A stretch of 34,883 nt of DNA from a bacterium (GTDB lineage Bacteria; Krumholzibacteriota; Krumholzibacteriia; LZORAL124-64-63). The translations under genes were made by a program, and so were the position numbers. Position 1 is the stretch's first letter. Each line of letters begins with the position of its first letter. The stretch spans positions 1 to 34,883 of the forward strand of contig JAAEQC010000141.1 in the NCBI GenBank assembly GCA_024231905.1. The letters run 5' to 3'. Under the pieces are notes generated by a model, which saw nothing but the letters and a program-made list of their open reading frames with translations, was not told the DNA's origin and ran no database searches. Below, piece by piece: positions 24,047 to 31,538 of this stretch.

Positions 24047-25423
24047 ATGACCCGCCGCCTGATCTTCGCGATCTGCCTGACCGTCCTGACGCTGACGGCT
24101 TCCTGCGGATCCGGACCGGACGGGTCCTCCACGCCCAACATCCTTCTCATCACTCTCGACACGACCCGGACCGACCACATGTCGGTATACGGCCATGCCC
24201 ACCGCACGACACCGTTCCTGGAGGAATTCGCCCGCGAGGGCACGGTATTCCTGGAGGCCTACAGTTCCGCGCCCGCCACGGCGCCGTCCCATGCCACGCT
24301 CTTCACGTCCCTGTCGCCCTTGACCCACCGCGTGGTGAAGAATGCCATCACCCTCGGCGAGCACCAGGTCACCCTGGCGGAGATGCTGCGCGACCGGGGC
24401 TACAGAACAGCGGCGGTGCTCAGCTCGTTCGTCATGAACGCCAAGTTCGGCCTCGACCAGGGCTTCGACCACTACGACGACGATTTGCCGGCGCTTGGCT
24501 CATCGATCCGCCAGGTGGAGTGGGAGGGCGAGAAGGTCATCGGTGGTTTCGACCGGCGCGCCACCGAGACCACGGACCGCGCCGTGGACTGGCTCACCAA
24601 CGAACGGCCGGCGGACGCGCCCTTCTTCCTATTCGTCCACTACTTCGACCCCCACGATCCCTACAAGCCGCCCCCGCCCTACCGCAGCCGGTTCGTCGAC
24701 AAGTCCATCACAAAACGCTTCGAGCGCCGCATAAACAGCCTCTACGACGGTGAGATCGCCTATACGGACGATCAATTGCGCCGCCTCTTTGCATCCCTCG
24801 ACAGCCTGGGTCTCGCCGACGACACCCTCGTCATCATCACCGGCGATCACGGCGAGGGCCTCATGCAGCGCGGCTACCAGTTCCACGGCGCCCACATCTA
24901 CGACGAGGCTGTCCGCGTACCCCTGCTGCTGCGCTGGCCCGGCCGGGTCGTGAGCGGCGCCCGGATCGCGGGCGCGGTGACCATCGCCGACGTGGTGCCG
25001 ACGATCCACGACCTGCTGGGCTGGAAAGCGGAGAGGCTCCTGTTCCAGGGACGCAGCCTGGCCCCGGCCCTCGGAGCCGGCGGATCCCCGCCGGCGGACC
25101 TGCCCGTGTTCCTGTACCGGATCCCCTACGACCCCCACGAAGAACTCGGCGTGTGGGTGGACGGCGAGAAGCACGCGGTCCGGTTCGGGAAATGGAAATA
25201 CCTGGTATCCGAGAGCGAAGAAACGGTCGAGTTGTACGACCTCGACGCCGACCCAGGCGAACTCGTCGACGTGGCGGATCTCCATCCCGACCGAACCAGC
25301 GAGTTGGCCGCCATGCTCGCCGACTGGCGCGCGGCCGTCACGCGGGACGACTCCCTGGCCATCCAGCCGGAACTCTCGGAATCGGAAATTCAGAAGTTGA
25401 GGGCTCTGGGTTATACCCAGTGA
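24047..25423 (+). CDS. Sulfatase-like (alkaline phosphatase superfamily) lipoprotein
   Basis: The start is ATG 24047 with GGAGGGTG upstream, giving 458 aa. The signal ends in LTASC (Cys20), suggesting a lipoprotein. Sulfatase-fold markers are NILLITLDTTRTDH (metal Asp38), then ATAPSHATLFTSL, then FVHYFDPHDPYKPP, then ITGDHGEG (Asp267, His268). At the position of the formylglycine-forming Cys/Ser of true sulfatases there is Thr78 (T-A-P-S-H instead of C-x-P-S-R). The enzyme is therefore more likely a phosphodiesterase, phosphotransferase or other phosphoryl-type hydrolase than a classical sulfatase. The C-terminal ELYDLDADPGELVDV is the usual sulfatase end domain. It converges on ubiX with 14 bp between stops. 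Confidence 0.85.
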   Translation: MTRRLIFAICLTVLTLTASCGSGPDGSSTPNILLITLDTTRTDHMSVYGHAHRTTPFLEEFAREGTVFLEAYSSAPATAPSHATLFTSLSPLTHRVVKNAITLGEHQVTLAEMLRDRGYRTAAVLSSFVMNAKFGLDQGFDHYDDDLPALGSSIRQVEWEGEKVIGGFDRRATETTDRAVDWLTNERPADAPFFLFVHYFDPHDPYKPPPPYRSRFVDKSITKRFERRINSLYDGEIAYTDDQLRRLFASLDSLGLADDTLVIITGDHGEGLMQRGYQFHGAHIYDEAVRVPLLLRWPGRVVSGARIAGAVTIADVVPTIHDLLGWKAERLLFQGRSLAPALGAGGSPPADLPVFLYRIPYDPHEELGVWVDGEKHAVRFGKWKYLVSESEETVELYDLDADPGELVDVADLHPDRTSELAAMLADWRAAVTRDDSLAIQPELSESEIQKLRALGYTQ

Positions 25424-25437
25424 GGCTGCAGTCGACG

Positions 25438-26031
25438 TCAGTCGACTTCCCCCCACCGCGGCGCCAGGTCCATATCCACACCCAAGTGATCGCACACCCG
25501 CTGCACGATGAAATCCACCAGATCGGCCATCGATTGCGGGCGATGATAGAATCCCGGCGCCGCCGGAATGACCAGCGCCCCTCGCCGGCTCAGCTCGGCC
25601 AGGTTCGTCAGGTGGTGGGTGGCCATGGGCGTTTCCCGCGGTACGAGGATGAGCGGCCGCCGCTCCTTGAGACACACGTCCGCCGCCCTCAGGAGCAAGG
25701 ATTCGCTGGTGCCTGCGCGTATTCTCGCAGCGGTACCCATGGAGCAGGGCACGACCACCAGGGGACCTCCCCGAGCCGAGCCGCTGGCCAAGGGCGCCGT
25801 GAATTCCTGTCGGCCCCAAACCTTCAAGCGGCCGGGACCGCGGGACTCCAGGTCAGCGACGATCTCTTCGACCGGCTTCTGCAGTTCCACCGGCGCCGTC
25901 TGGGCCACGGCGTCCGAATGCACCAGATGCACGTCCCGCCCCGCTTCCAGCAGCACCTCCACCAGCCTCACGCCGTAGACCAGACCGCTGGCCCCGGTCC
26001 AGGCCACGCCGATGGCCGGTGGCGCGCTCAC
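25438..26031 (-). CDS. ubiX: Flavin prenyltransferase UbiX
   Basis: The 197-aa protein starts at GTG 26031, overlapping the ubiE stop as GTGA. Family motifs are WTGASGLVYGVRLVE (FMN site, N-terminus), VVVPCSMGTAARIR, ERRPLILVPRETPM and the C-terminal PAAPGFYHRPQSMADLVDFIV. UbiX joins dimethylallyl phosphate to reduced FMN to make the prenylated flavin that UbiD needs. The co-encoded ubiD two genes upstream supports this. It is the last gene of the ubiD-ubiE-ubiX operon and is cytoplasmic. Confidence 0.92.
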   Translation of the reverse strand: MSAPPAIGVAWTGASGLVYGVRLVEVLLEAGRDVHLVHSDAVAQTAPVELQKPVEEIVADLESRGPGRLKVWGRQEFTAPLASGSARGGPLVVVPCSMGTAARIRAGTSESLLLRAADVCLKERRPLILVPRETPMATHHLTNLAELSRRGALVIPAAPGFYHRPQSMADLVDFIVQRVCDHLGVDMDLAPRWGEVD

Positions 26032-26792
26032 GGCAGCCTCCCGCCGACCAGGTGGGCGATGCCGAAGGTCTGCCGCTCGGTGAAGACCCCGCCGAAGCCG
26101 TGCTCGGCGAGCAGTGCCGAAAACTCGCTGGTGGTCAGGAATTCGTCCATGGAGCCGGGCAGGTAGGTGTAGGCGGCGCCGTCGCGTCCCACCAGGCGGC
26201 CCAGAGTCGGAACCACCGTCCGTAGCAGCCAACGCACCGGACGTGCCACGCCGCGATGCTCGCCGCCGCCCGCCGGGTCGTCCCGGAAGAACTCCAGCAC
26301 CAGGAGTTGGCCGCCGGGGCGCAGCACCCGGACGATCTCCGCCATGCCCGCTCGCACATCGGCGAAGTTACGCACGCCGAAGCCCACGGTGACGGCGTCG
26401 ACGGAGTGGTTCTTGAACGGTAGGCTCATGGCGTCGGCCGCTGCGAGCCTGAGCTGTTCGGCGCCCCGCTTGCTGCGGCTGCCCTCGAGCATCTCGGGAC
26501 AGAAGTCGGCGGCGATCCAGGCGCGGCCCCGCCCGGCCTTCATGGCCTCCAGGGCCAGGTCGCCCGTGCCGGCGCAGAGGTCCAGGACTTCCCAGGTATC
26601 GTGATCCAGACGCGCGACCACGCGACGACGCCAGGTCCGGTCCCGGTTGAAGCTCAGCAGGTGGTTCATGAAGTCGTAGACGCCGCTGATGCGGGCGAAC
26701 ATGGCCCGCACCTCGCGGCCGTGGGTCGCGCCGTCGCGCACGGTCCAGGCGCCGGCCTCGCGGCCGTGGATCTCCTCGCGGAAGCCGCTCAC
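26028..26792 (-). CDS. ubiE: Demethylmenaquinone methyltransferase UbiE/MenG
   Basis: The 254-aa protein starts at GTG 26792, sharing GTGA with the ubiD stop; AAGGG inside the ubiD end serves as ribosome binding site. Motifs of the family are YDFMNHLLSFNRDRTWRR, VLDLCAGTGDLALEA (SAM), VGFGVRNFADVRAGMAE, VLRPGGQLLVLEF and near the end AYTYLPGSMDEF. The enzyme C-methylates the demethylquinone with SAM in the last step of menaquinone synthesis. The C-terminus (ERQTFGIAHLVGG) is typical. Menaquinone rather than ubiquinone is inferred from the absence of ubiquinone-specific genes here and the likely lineage. Confidence 0.92.
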   Translation of the reverse strand: MSGFREEIHGREAGAWTVRDGATHGREVRAMFARISGVYDFMNHLLSFNRDRTWRRRVVARLDHDTWEVLDLCAGTGDLALEAMKAGRGRAWIAADFCPEMLEGSRSKRGAEQLRLAAADAMSLPFKNHSVDAVTVGFGVRNFADVRAGMAEIVRVLRPGGQLLVLEFFRDDPAGGGEHRGVARPVRWLLRTVVPTLGRLVGRDGAAYTYLPGSMDEFLTTSEFSALLAEHGFGGVFTERQTFGIAHLVGGRLP

Positions 26793-28333
26793 GCGTTGCC
26801 CTTGAGGCGAACCAGGAGATCGGCCCACTTCTCGTTGACCAGGTCGGTAACGGCCGGATCCATGGTCACCGTATCGGGCCACTCCCGTTCGAAACCGTAC
26901 TCGCCGGGCAGCTTGGCAGTGGCGTCGATGCCCATCTTGCCGCCGTAACAGGCGTGGTTCGTGGCGTGGTCGAGCTGGTCGATGGGGCCTTCGCTGAAGA
27001 AGACGTCCCGACCCGGATCGATGCTGCCGGTGACGCGCCAGAGCACGTCGTTGAGGTTCTGGGGATCCACGTCCTCGTCCACGACGATGATGTTCTTGGA
27101 GAACATGATCTGCCCCGTGCCCCACATGGCCTGGCACACCTTGCGCGCGTGGCCGGGGTACGATTTACGGATGGCCACGATGACGAGATTATGGAAACAA
27201 GCCGCCGCCGGCAGGTGGTAGTCGACGATCTCGGGCAGGGGCACCTTGATCAAGGGCAGGAAGAGACGCTCCGTGGCCCAGCCCAGCCAGCCGTCCTCCA
27301 TGGGCGGCTTGCCCACGATGGTGGCCGGGTAGATGGGATCCCTCCGGCTGGTGATGGCCGTCACGTGGAAGACGGGGAATTCCTCGGCCAGACTGTACCA
27401 GCCGGTGTGGTCGCCGAAGTCGCCTTCCATTCTTCGTTCACCTGGATCGACGTAGCCTTCGATGACGAAGTCGGCCTCGGCGGGGACTTCCAGATCGCAG
27501 GTCAGGGCCTTGGTCATGGTCACGGGCCGGCCCATGAGGAAGCCGGCGAAGAGCGCTTCATCGATATCCGGGGGCAGGGGCGCCGTGGCAGCGTAGGTCA
27601 GGGCGGGCGGACCGCCGAGGGCCACGCACACGGGCATGCGCTCGCCGCGTTTCTCGTACTCCGCGTAGTGGGAGGCGCCGGTCTTGTGGAGCTGCCAGTG
27701 CATGCCGGTGGTCACGCCGTCGTACACCTGCATGCGGTACATGCCGAGGTTGCGGCGGCCGTTCTCCGGGTTGCGCGTGATGACGAGCGGCAGGGTGATG
27801 TAGGGGCCGCCGTCCTTGGGCCAGGTCGTGAGCACGGGCATGAGGTCGAGCAGGCCGGAACGCGCAAGGTCCTCGCCCTGGACCACCACGTCCTGGCAGG
27901 GGCCGCGGTCCACGGTCCTGGGTGTCGTGCCGCCCCAGTCCTTGAGTTTGCCCAGCATGCGGACCTTGTCCCACAGGCTTTCGGGCGGACCCATGGCCAG
28001 AGGTTCCTCGATACGCGCCACCGCTTCGTCCATGGACTCGCAACCCAGGGCCCAGGCCATGCGGCGGCGGCTGGCGAAGAGGTTCATGAGCAGGGGCACC
28101 GGCGCGCCATCGGGACCGCGGGCGGCCACCGTACGTCCGGAGGTTCGACCAAGATCACCGGGCATCGGGTTCTCGAAGAGGAGGGCCGGGTGCTCGCCGT
28201 CCTTGACGAAACGGTCCGCTATTTCGGTGGCCTCCAGGTACGGATCGACCGGTTCGGTGATACGGATCAACTCGCCCTGGTCCTCGAGGAAGCGCACGAA
28301 TGAGCGGAGATCGTGAACGGGGATGCGGGCCAT
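26789..28333 (-). CDS. ubiD: UbiD-family prenylated-flavin decarboxylase (menaquinone pathway)
   Basis: The 514-aa protein starts at ATG 28333 with GAGGAA 5 nt upstream. Conserved UbiD segments include FVRFLEDQGELIRITEPVDP at the N-terminus, then NGRRNLGMYRMQVYD, EGDFGDHTGWYS, GWLGWATERLFLPLIK and the C-terminal DVLWRVTGSIDPGRDVFFSEG. UbiD enzymes use prenylated FMN to remove the ring carboxylate of the prenylated aromatic acid. UbiX, the supplier of the cofactor, is in the same operon. It is the first gene of the operon. In the futalosine pathway the equivalent step is assigned to MqnL, and which pathway operates cannot be decided from this window. Confidence 0.92.
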   Translation of the reverse strand: MARIPVHDLRSFVRFLEDQGELIRITEPVDPYLEATEIADRFVKDGEHPALLFENPMPGDLGRTSGRTVAARGPDGAPVPLLMNLFASRRRMAWALGCESMDEAVARIEEPLAMGPPESLWDKVRMLGKLKDWGGTTPRTVDRGPCQDVVVQGEDLARSGLLDLMPVLTTWPKDGGPYITLPLVITRNPENGRRNLGMYRMQVYDGVTTGMHWQLHKTGASHYAEYEKRGERMPVCVALGGPPALTYAATAPLPPDIDEALFAGFLMGRPVTMTKALTCDLEVPAEADFVIEGYVDPGERRMEGDFGDHTGWYSLAEEFPVFHVTAITSRRDPIYPATIVGKPPMEDGWLGWATERLFLPLIKVPLPEIVDYHLPAAACFHNLVIVAIRKSYPGHARKVCQAMWGTGQIMFSKNIIVVDEDVDPQNLNDVLWRVTGSIDPGRDVFFSEGPIDQLDHATNHACYGGKMGIDATAKLPGEYGFEREWPDTVTMDPAVTDLVNEKWADLLVRLKGNA

Positions 28334-28426
28334 GCTCGTTCCTCGCGGATTGGTCGCTGCCGGAAGGGGCGCGGCCCGTGGAGTCGGTCGTGGACCATGG
28401 GTGAATCTCTGTCCGAGAACCTAACA

Positions 28427-28456
28427 GGGCCCCCTCAAGGCGGCAAGAGGGGGCCC
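28427..28456. terminator. Hairpin between the ACT-domain gene and ubiD, probable terminator
   Basis: A perfect 10-bp stem GGGCCCCCTC (28427-28436) / GAGGGGGCCC (28447-28456) with a 10-nt loop lies 36 bp past the stop of the ACT-domain gene and upstream of ubiD, both on the minus strand. It is followed on that strand by TGTTAGG rather than a T tract, so termination may be partial, allowing attenuation or read-through into the ubiD operon. Confidence 0.5.
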
Positions 28457-28491
28457 CGGGACGGGCCGACGGTGATGCTCCGGGGCGAGGC

Positions 28492-28971
28492 CTAGGCCTT
28501 GGCCTCGAACCGCCGCTTGATGTCCAGCTGGAAGTCCGAGATGGACTTCAGATTCTGGTCCACGTCCAGCTCGCGCAAGGCCCGCTCATAGTCCTCCGGG
28601 TGGACGTGCATGATGTAACGGTACCCGCCCCGGCCGTCGGTGACGCCCGTGCTGCTGGAAACGTTGATGCTGGCATCGCACAGAGTCTGGTGGATGTCCA
28701 CCAGGGCACCCAGTTCGTCGTCTCCATGCACGATGAACGCGTGGTGTGGGCCGACCAGGCGCAGTCCCTCGTGGCGCGCCAGGTCACCCAGCCAGGTGGC
28801 GTTCAGGGGGTAGATGACGAGTTGCGTGCGATCGCGCCCGACAGGGAACGCGTTGAACGCCAGCAGGTTCACCTCCTCGGAAGCGAGGGTCTCGAGGAAC
28901 TTGCAGCCCACGCCGGGCCGGTCCTCCACGGTGGTGTAATAGTAGTCGACCGAATAGATGGTGGCAGTCAT
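28492..28971 (-). CDS. ACT-domain protein (two ACT-like domains), probable ligand sensor
   Basis: The start is ATG 28971 with GGAGGG upstream, giving 159 aa. Two ACT-like beta-alpha-beta units are visible. The first has VEDRPGVGCKFLETLASEEVN (about 13-33) followed by LLAFNAFPVGRDRTQLV. The second has FIVHGDDELGALVDIHQTL (about 80-98) followed by DASINVSSSTGVTDGRGGY. ACT domains bind amino acids or related small molecules and regulate partner enzymes. No catalytic domain is present, so it is a stand-alone regulator of unknown target. Upstream is an extended -10 promoter with three TGTCCC repeats, and a leader of about 235 nt. Confidence 0.78.
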   Translation of the reverse strand: MTATIYSVDYYYTTVEDRPGVGCKFLETLASEEVNLLAFNAFPVGRDRTQLVIYPLNATWLGDLARHEGLRLVGPHHAFIVHGDDELGALVDIHQTLCDASINVSSSTGVTDGRGGYRYIMHVHPEDYERALRELDVDQNLKSISDFQLDIKRRFEAKA

Positions 28972-29213
28972 AACTGCCCTCCTTCGTTCGCGGCATGCCG
29001 CCGTGCCGTGCGAAGCCGCGTGGGGTACGGCTCCGTGTCGGGGCGCCTCGCGCCGTCGGCTCGGTGATCCGCGGAAGGAGGTCCGGCGGGGCCGGGCTGC
29101 TTCCTTCGATGTCCTTCTCGTAGGTGACCACCGTGTGTGACGGCTGCTGTCTGTTACGAGTACGCCGGAGAAAGGTTCATTCGGGACCTCATTCCCTGGG
29201 AAGTCCCATTCAC

Positions 29214-29222
29214 ATTGTACCA
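29214..29222 (-). promoter_or_regulatory. Extended -10 promoter of the ACT-domain gene
   Basis: On the minus strand TGGTACAAT (complement of 29214-29222) matches the extended -10 pattern TGnTATAAT at all but one position. No good -35 box lies at the normal distance, which is common for extended -10 promoters and for activator-dependent ones. Confidence 0.45.
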
Positions 29223-29228
29223 CAGTCC

Positions 29229-29265
29229 TGTCCCGATGCACGGAACAAAGTGTCCCATGTGTCCC
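29229..29265. promoter_or_regulatory. Three TGTCCC direct repeats upstream of the ACT-gene promoter
   Basis: TGTCCC occurs at 29229-29234, 29251-29256 and 29260-29265, so start-to-start distances are 22 and 9 bp. On the minus strand they cover about -22 to -58 relative to the expected transcript start, where an activator or repressor would bind. No cognate regulator is identified. Confidence 0.35.
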
Positions 29266-29342
29266 AATCTATGATGTTTGGTGATTATTCGTGCTCCTAT
29301 CATGGGGGGCACGGGCCGATTTTTGTAAGGAAATCCCCGATT

Positions 29343-30023
29343 TCAGAGATGCGTCCAGATTTCCACACTGGGCTTGGCAGGCCGGGTCAAGACCACGTCG
29401 ACCGCGCCGTGGCGTTCGGGTTGGCCGTCGCCGTGCCGGTGCTCCGGACCAAACCCCTCCCAGTGGTGGACCACCTGCCAGCCGGGGAAAAAGTCGAGGA
29501 TCTCGTCGGGGTGCAGATAGAAGCGGTGCCGGTCGCCGGACGGGTCGCGGAAGCTGCGGGGACCAGTGGCCTCCCAGCCGACGGCTGGATCTTCGCAGCG
29601 CGGGTCGCCCGTGTGCCACGCCGTGAGAAAGAGGTGCCCCCCGGGGCGGACCCAGTCCCGGAGCTTTTCCGTCAACCGGGCCGCGTCCGGGGGCGGAAGC
29701 ATCTGCAGAAGCCCGAAGCAGAGGACCGCGTCGAAAGGGGTGTCCGGGCAATAGGTGCGAAAGTCGGTCAATTCTGCGGCAAGGGGCAGATCCTCCCCGG
29801 CGGCGATGGCCATGACCGTCTCCACGGACACGGCGGAGGTGTCGATACCCGCGACCACGCAGCCACGGCGGGCCAGGGGCAGGGCGTTGCGGCCCTGGCC
29901 CACTCCCAGATCGAGGATGCGGGCGCCCGGCGGCAGCAGATCGGCGTGATCACGCAGGAGTTCCGACGGCTCGGGTCCGAACCAATCGGCCTGGCGATAG
30001 GCGTCGTCATAGTTCTCGCTCAC
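29343..30023 (-). CDS. Class I SAM-dependent methyltransferase, substrate unknown
   Basis: The start is GTG 30023 with GGAG 4 nt upstream, giving 226 aa. The SAM-binding motif is ARILDLGVGQGRNALPLARRG (about 34-54), then the acidic end of beta-2 in VAGIDTSAVSVE, the motif PFDAVLCFGLLQMLPP and RPGGHLFLTAWHTGD. The pattern is closest to the TehB/Methyltransf_11-type families. The N-terminus (YDDAYRQADWFGPEPSELL) is often seen in small-molecule methyltransferases of the tellurite-resistance-like group. It is divergent from the membrane protein at 30150, and a 10-bp palindrome lies between them. Confidence 0.82.
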   Translation of the reverse strand: MSENYDDAYRQADWFGPEPSELLRDHADLLPPGARILDLGVGQGRNALPLARRGCVVAGIDTSAVSVETVMAIAAGEDLPLAAELTDFRTYCPDTPFDAVLCFGLLQMLPPPDAARLTEKLRDWVRPGGHLFLTAWHTGDPRCEDPAVGWEATGPRSFRDPSGDRHRFYLHPDEILDFFPGWQVVHHWEGFGPEHRHGDGQPERHGAVDVVLTRPAKPSVEIWTHL

Positions 30024-30068
30024 GGTCTCTCCGTTCCTGGATTTATTTCCGCAGGGGCATCCGCATGT

Positions 30069-30078
30069 TATCATGATA
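30069..30078. promoter_or_regulatory. Palindrome TATCATGATA in a divergent intergenic region
   Basis: A perfect 10-bp palindrome lies between the divergent methyltransferase and membrane-protein genes, inside an AT-rich dip (30060-30090). It could be an operator, but the length is short enough to be chance. Confidence 0.25.
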
Positions 30079-30149
30079 CGGACGATCGTTGATGGACTGC
30101 GAACCGGGGGTTGAGCTTTGGCGGCCATGTGCGTGGTCCTGCGACGAAC

Positions 30150-31430
30150 ATGAAGAATATCCGCTTCCATTTGCCGGTCCTCGCCCTCCTCGTCGCCGTG
30201 GTCTATGCGGCGTTCGGACGTATCCTGTCGACCCCCCTGTGGAACGCCACCGACGCCCAGATCCTCTGCGACGCCCACGTTCTGAGCCTCGACCCCACGG
30301 CCATGTTCGCCCACGGGGGTTTCTACTTCAGCCAACCCCTGCTGAATCTCGTCTTCCTGGCCGAGTACCGCCTCTTCGGTCTCGAACCCGCCGGCTACAT
30401 CGCCGTGAGCCTGGCCATCCACGCGGCGAATGCCTTCGTGGTGTACATGCTCGTCAACATGCTCTTCCCGCGTCAGAAGATGGCGCTGCTGGCGTCGATC
30501 CTGTTCGCATTCGGGGTGGGCAGCTATGGTCGCATCTTCACCAGCATCCACCAACTCGAGTCACTGCTGCTGGCCTCCTTCCACCTGCTCGTACTCTACT
30601 TCTTCATCCGCAACGACTTCCGGCGTGACGGGCGTATACTCTCGCCGCTCTTCGCACTGGGTCTCGGCCTGTTCCTGATGACCGGGCTGACCAAGGCCGC
30701 GTCGTTCTCGCTGGTGCTGACCCTGATGGCGTACAAGGTCTTTTTCCACGGCTTCCGGTGGCGCAAGGTGCTGTCGGCAGACATCATCCTCTTTTTCGTG
30801 GTGGCGGTGGCGTTCCATGCCGCCCAGAGTCGTCTCGGCTATCGCGGGGTCACCGTCTTCGACGAACCGACGACCTTCACCAACGTCACCCTGCTCTCGG
30901 TGAAGAACCTCTTCCGCTACTTGAACCTCATGTTCTTCCCCCTGCAATCGAGTGCGCTGGCTGAACAGTTGCCGTTCTGGATCGATTGGCTGTACGACGC
31001 CCGGCGGGTGATCCGGGTCTTCATCACCATGGCCGTCATCTCCTACAGCTTCTTCGGATTCGTCTTCGGCAGCCGGGCCATCCGCTTCTTCATCGCCTTC
31101 ACCTACGTGACGTTGCTGCCCTTCACGGCCCACTCGGCCGGCGGCGCCTGGCTCAACCTCAGCCACCTCTACCTGACCTCGCTGGGCTTCTGCGTCATCC
31201 TCGCCGCCGGCACGGTGGGTACGTGCAACCTCCTGGAGCGCCGGCATTGGCGCCGCTTCGCCCCCTACGCCGTTCCCCTGGTCTTCGCGGTCGTCTCGAT
31301 CATCATGACCACCTGGCTGGACCGCCGGCACCGCGCCATCGCCGCGAGACCCGAAGCGGTCCGGATGAGGGCGGAGATGGAAGCCACCTGTTTGCAGATC
31401 GATCAGGAGCCCGACCGCGAAAACCCGTGA
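30150..31430 (+). CDS. Polytopic membrane protein, possible GT-C-type glycosyltransferase
   Basis: The preferred start is ATG 30150 (MKNIRFHLPVLALLVAVVYA), giving 426 aa. TTG 30111 would add 13 residues that do not look like a membrane start. About ten hydrophobic segments are present. The first loop (WNATDAQILCDAHVLSLDP, with Asp near residues 34 and 40) is followed by SQPLLNLVFLAEYRLFGLEPAGY and IAVSLAIHAANAFVVYMLV. This resembles the start of GT-C glycosyltransferases of the PMT/TMTC kind, which use lipid-linked sugars. No TPR tail is present. The function is not established. No neighbour gives a glycan context except perhaps the damaged sulfatase-like gene at 32805-34505. Confidence 0.6.
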   Translation: MKNIRFHLPVLALLVAVVYAAFGRILSTPLWNATDAQILCDAHVLSLDPTAMFAHGGFYFSQPLLNLVFLAEYRLFGLEPAGYIAVSLAIHAANAFVVYMLVNMLFPRQKMALLASILFAFGVGSYGRIFTSIHQLESLLLASFHLLVLYFFIRNDFRRDGRILSPLFALGLGLFLMTGLTKAASFSLVLTLMAYKVFFHGFRWRKVLSADIILFFVVAVAFHAAQSRLGYRGVTVFDEPTTFTNVTLLSVKNLFRYLNLMFFPLQSSALAEQLPFWIDWLYDARRVIRVFITMAVISYSFFGFVFGSRAIRFFIAFTYVTLLPFTAHSAGGAWLNLSHLYLTSLGFCVILAAGTVGTCNLLERRHWRRFAPYAVPLVFAVVSIIMTTWLDRRHRAIAARPEAVRMRAEMEATCLQIDQEPDRENP

Positions 31431-31446
31431 TTCCGGTGCGATTTTC

Positions 31447-31476
31447 TTGGTGCAGGGGCAGAACGGGCAGTATGTT
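31447..31476 (+). promoter_or_regulatory. Candidate promoter of the dehydrogenase gene
   Basis: TTGGTG (31447-31452) and TATGTT (31471-31476) are separated by 18 nt. The leader includes a 14-bp G/C palindrome at 31495-31508 before the AAGGAGA ribosome binding site. Confidence 0.3.
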
Positions 31477-31538
31477 TCCGGTCTGTATTCCATGCGCCCC
31501 GCGGGGCGGGACAAGGGCACGCACAAGGAGACCGGGAC

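Larger units (their letters stand above)
28972..29342 (-). other. Gene-free stretch: long leader and promoter of the ACT-domain gene
   Basis: These 371 bp hold no convincing gene on either strand. The left two thirds would be the 5' leader of the ACT-domain mRNA. The right third is less GC-rich and carries its promoter, three TGTCCC repeats and a weak 6-bp hairpin (GAAATC/GATTTC, near 29331-29345) at the end of the methyltransferase gene. Confidence 0.4.

Noticed and set aside
22469..24472. Long minus-strand open frame opposite the hybrid kinase gene
   Set aside because: The plus-strand kinase is unmistakable from its motifs, and the antisense frame has shadow-type composition.
25424..25450. 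AGTCGAC-GTC-AGTCGACT between the sulfatase-like and ubiX genes as a terminator
   Set aside because: The repeats are short, partly inside the ubiX end, and no T tract follows on either strand.
29124..30092. Plus-strand open frame through the ACT promoter and the methyltransferase
   Set aside because: It shows no family features and lies opposite a clear SAM methyltransferase.
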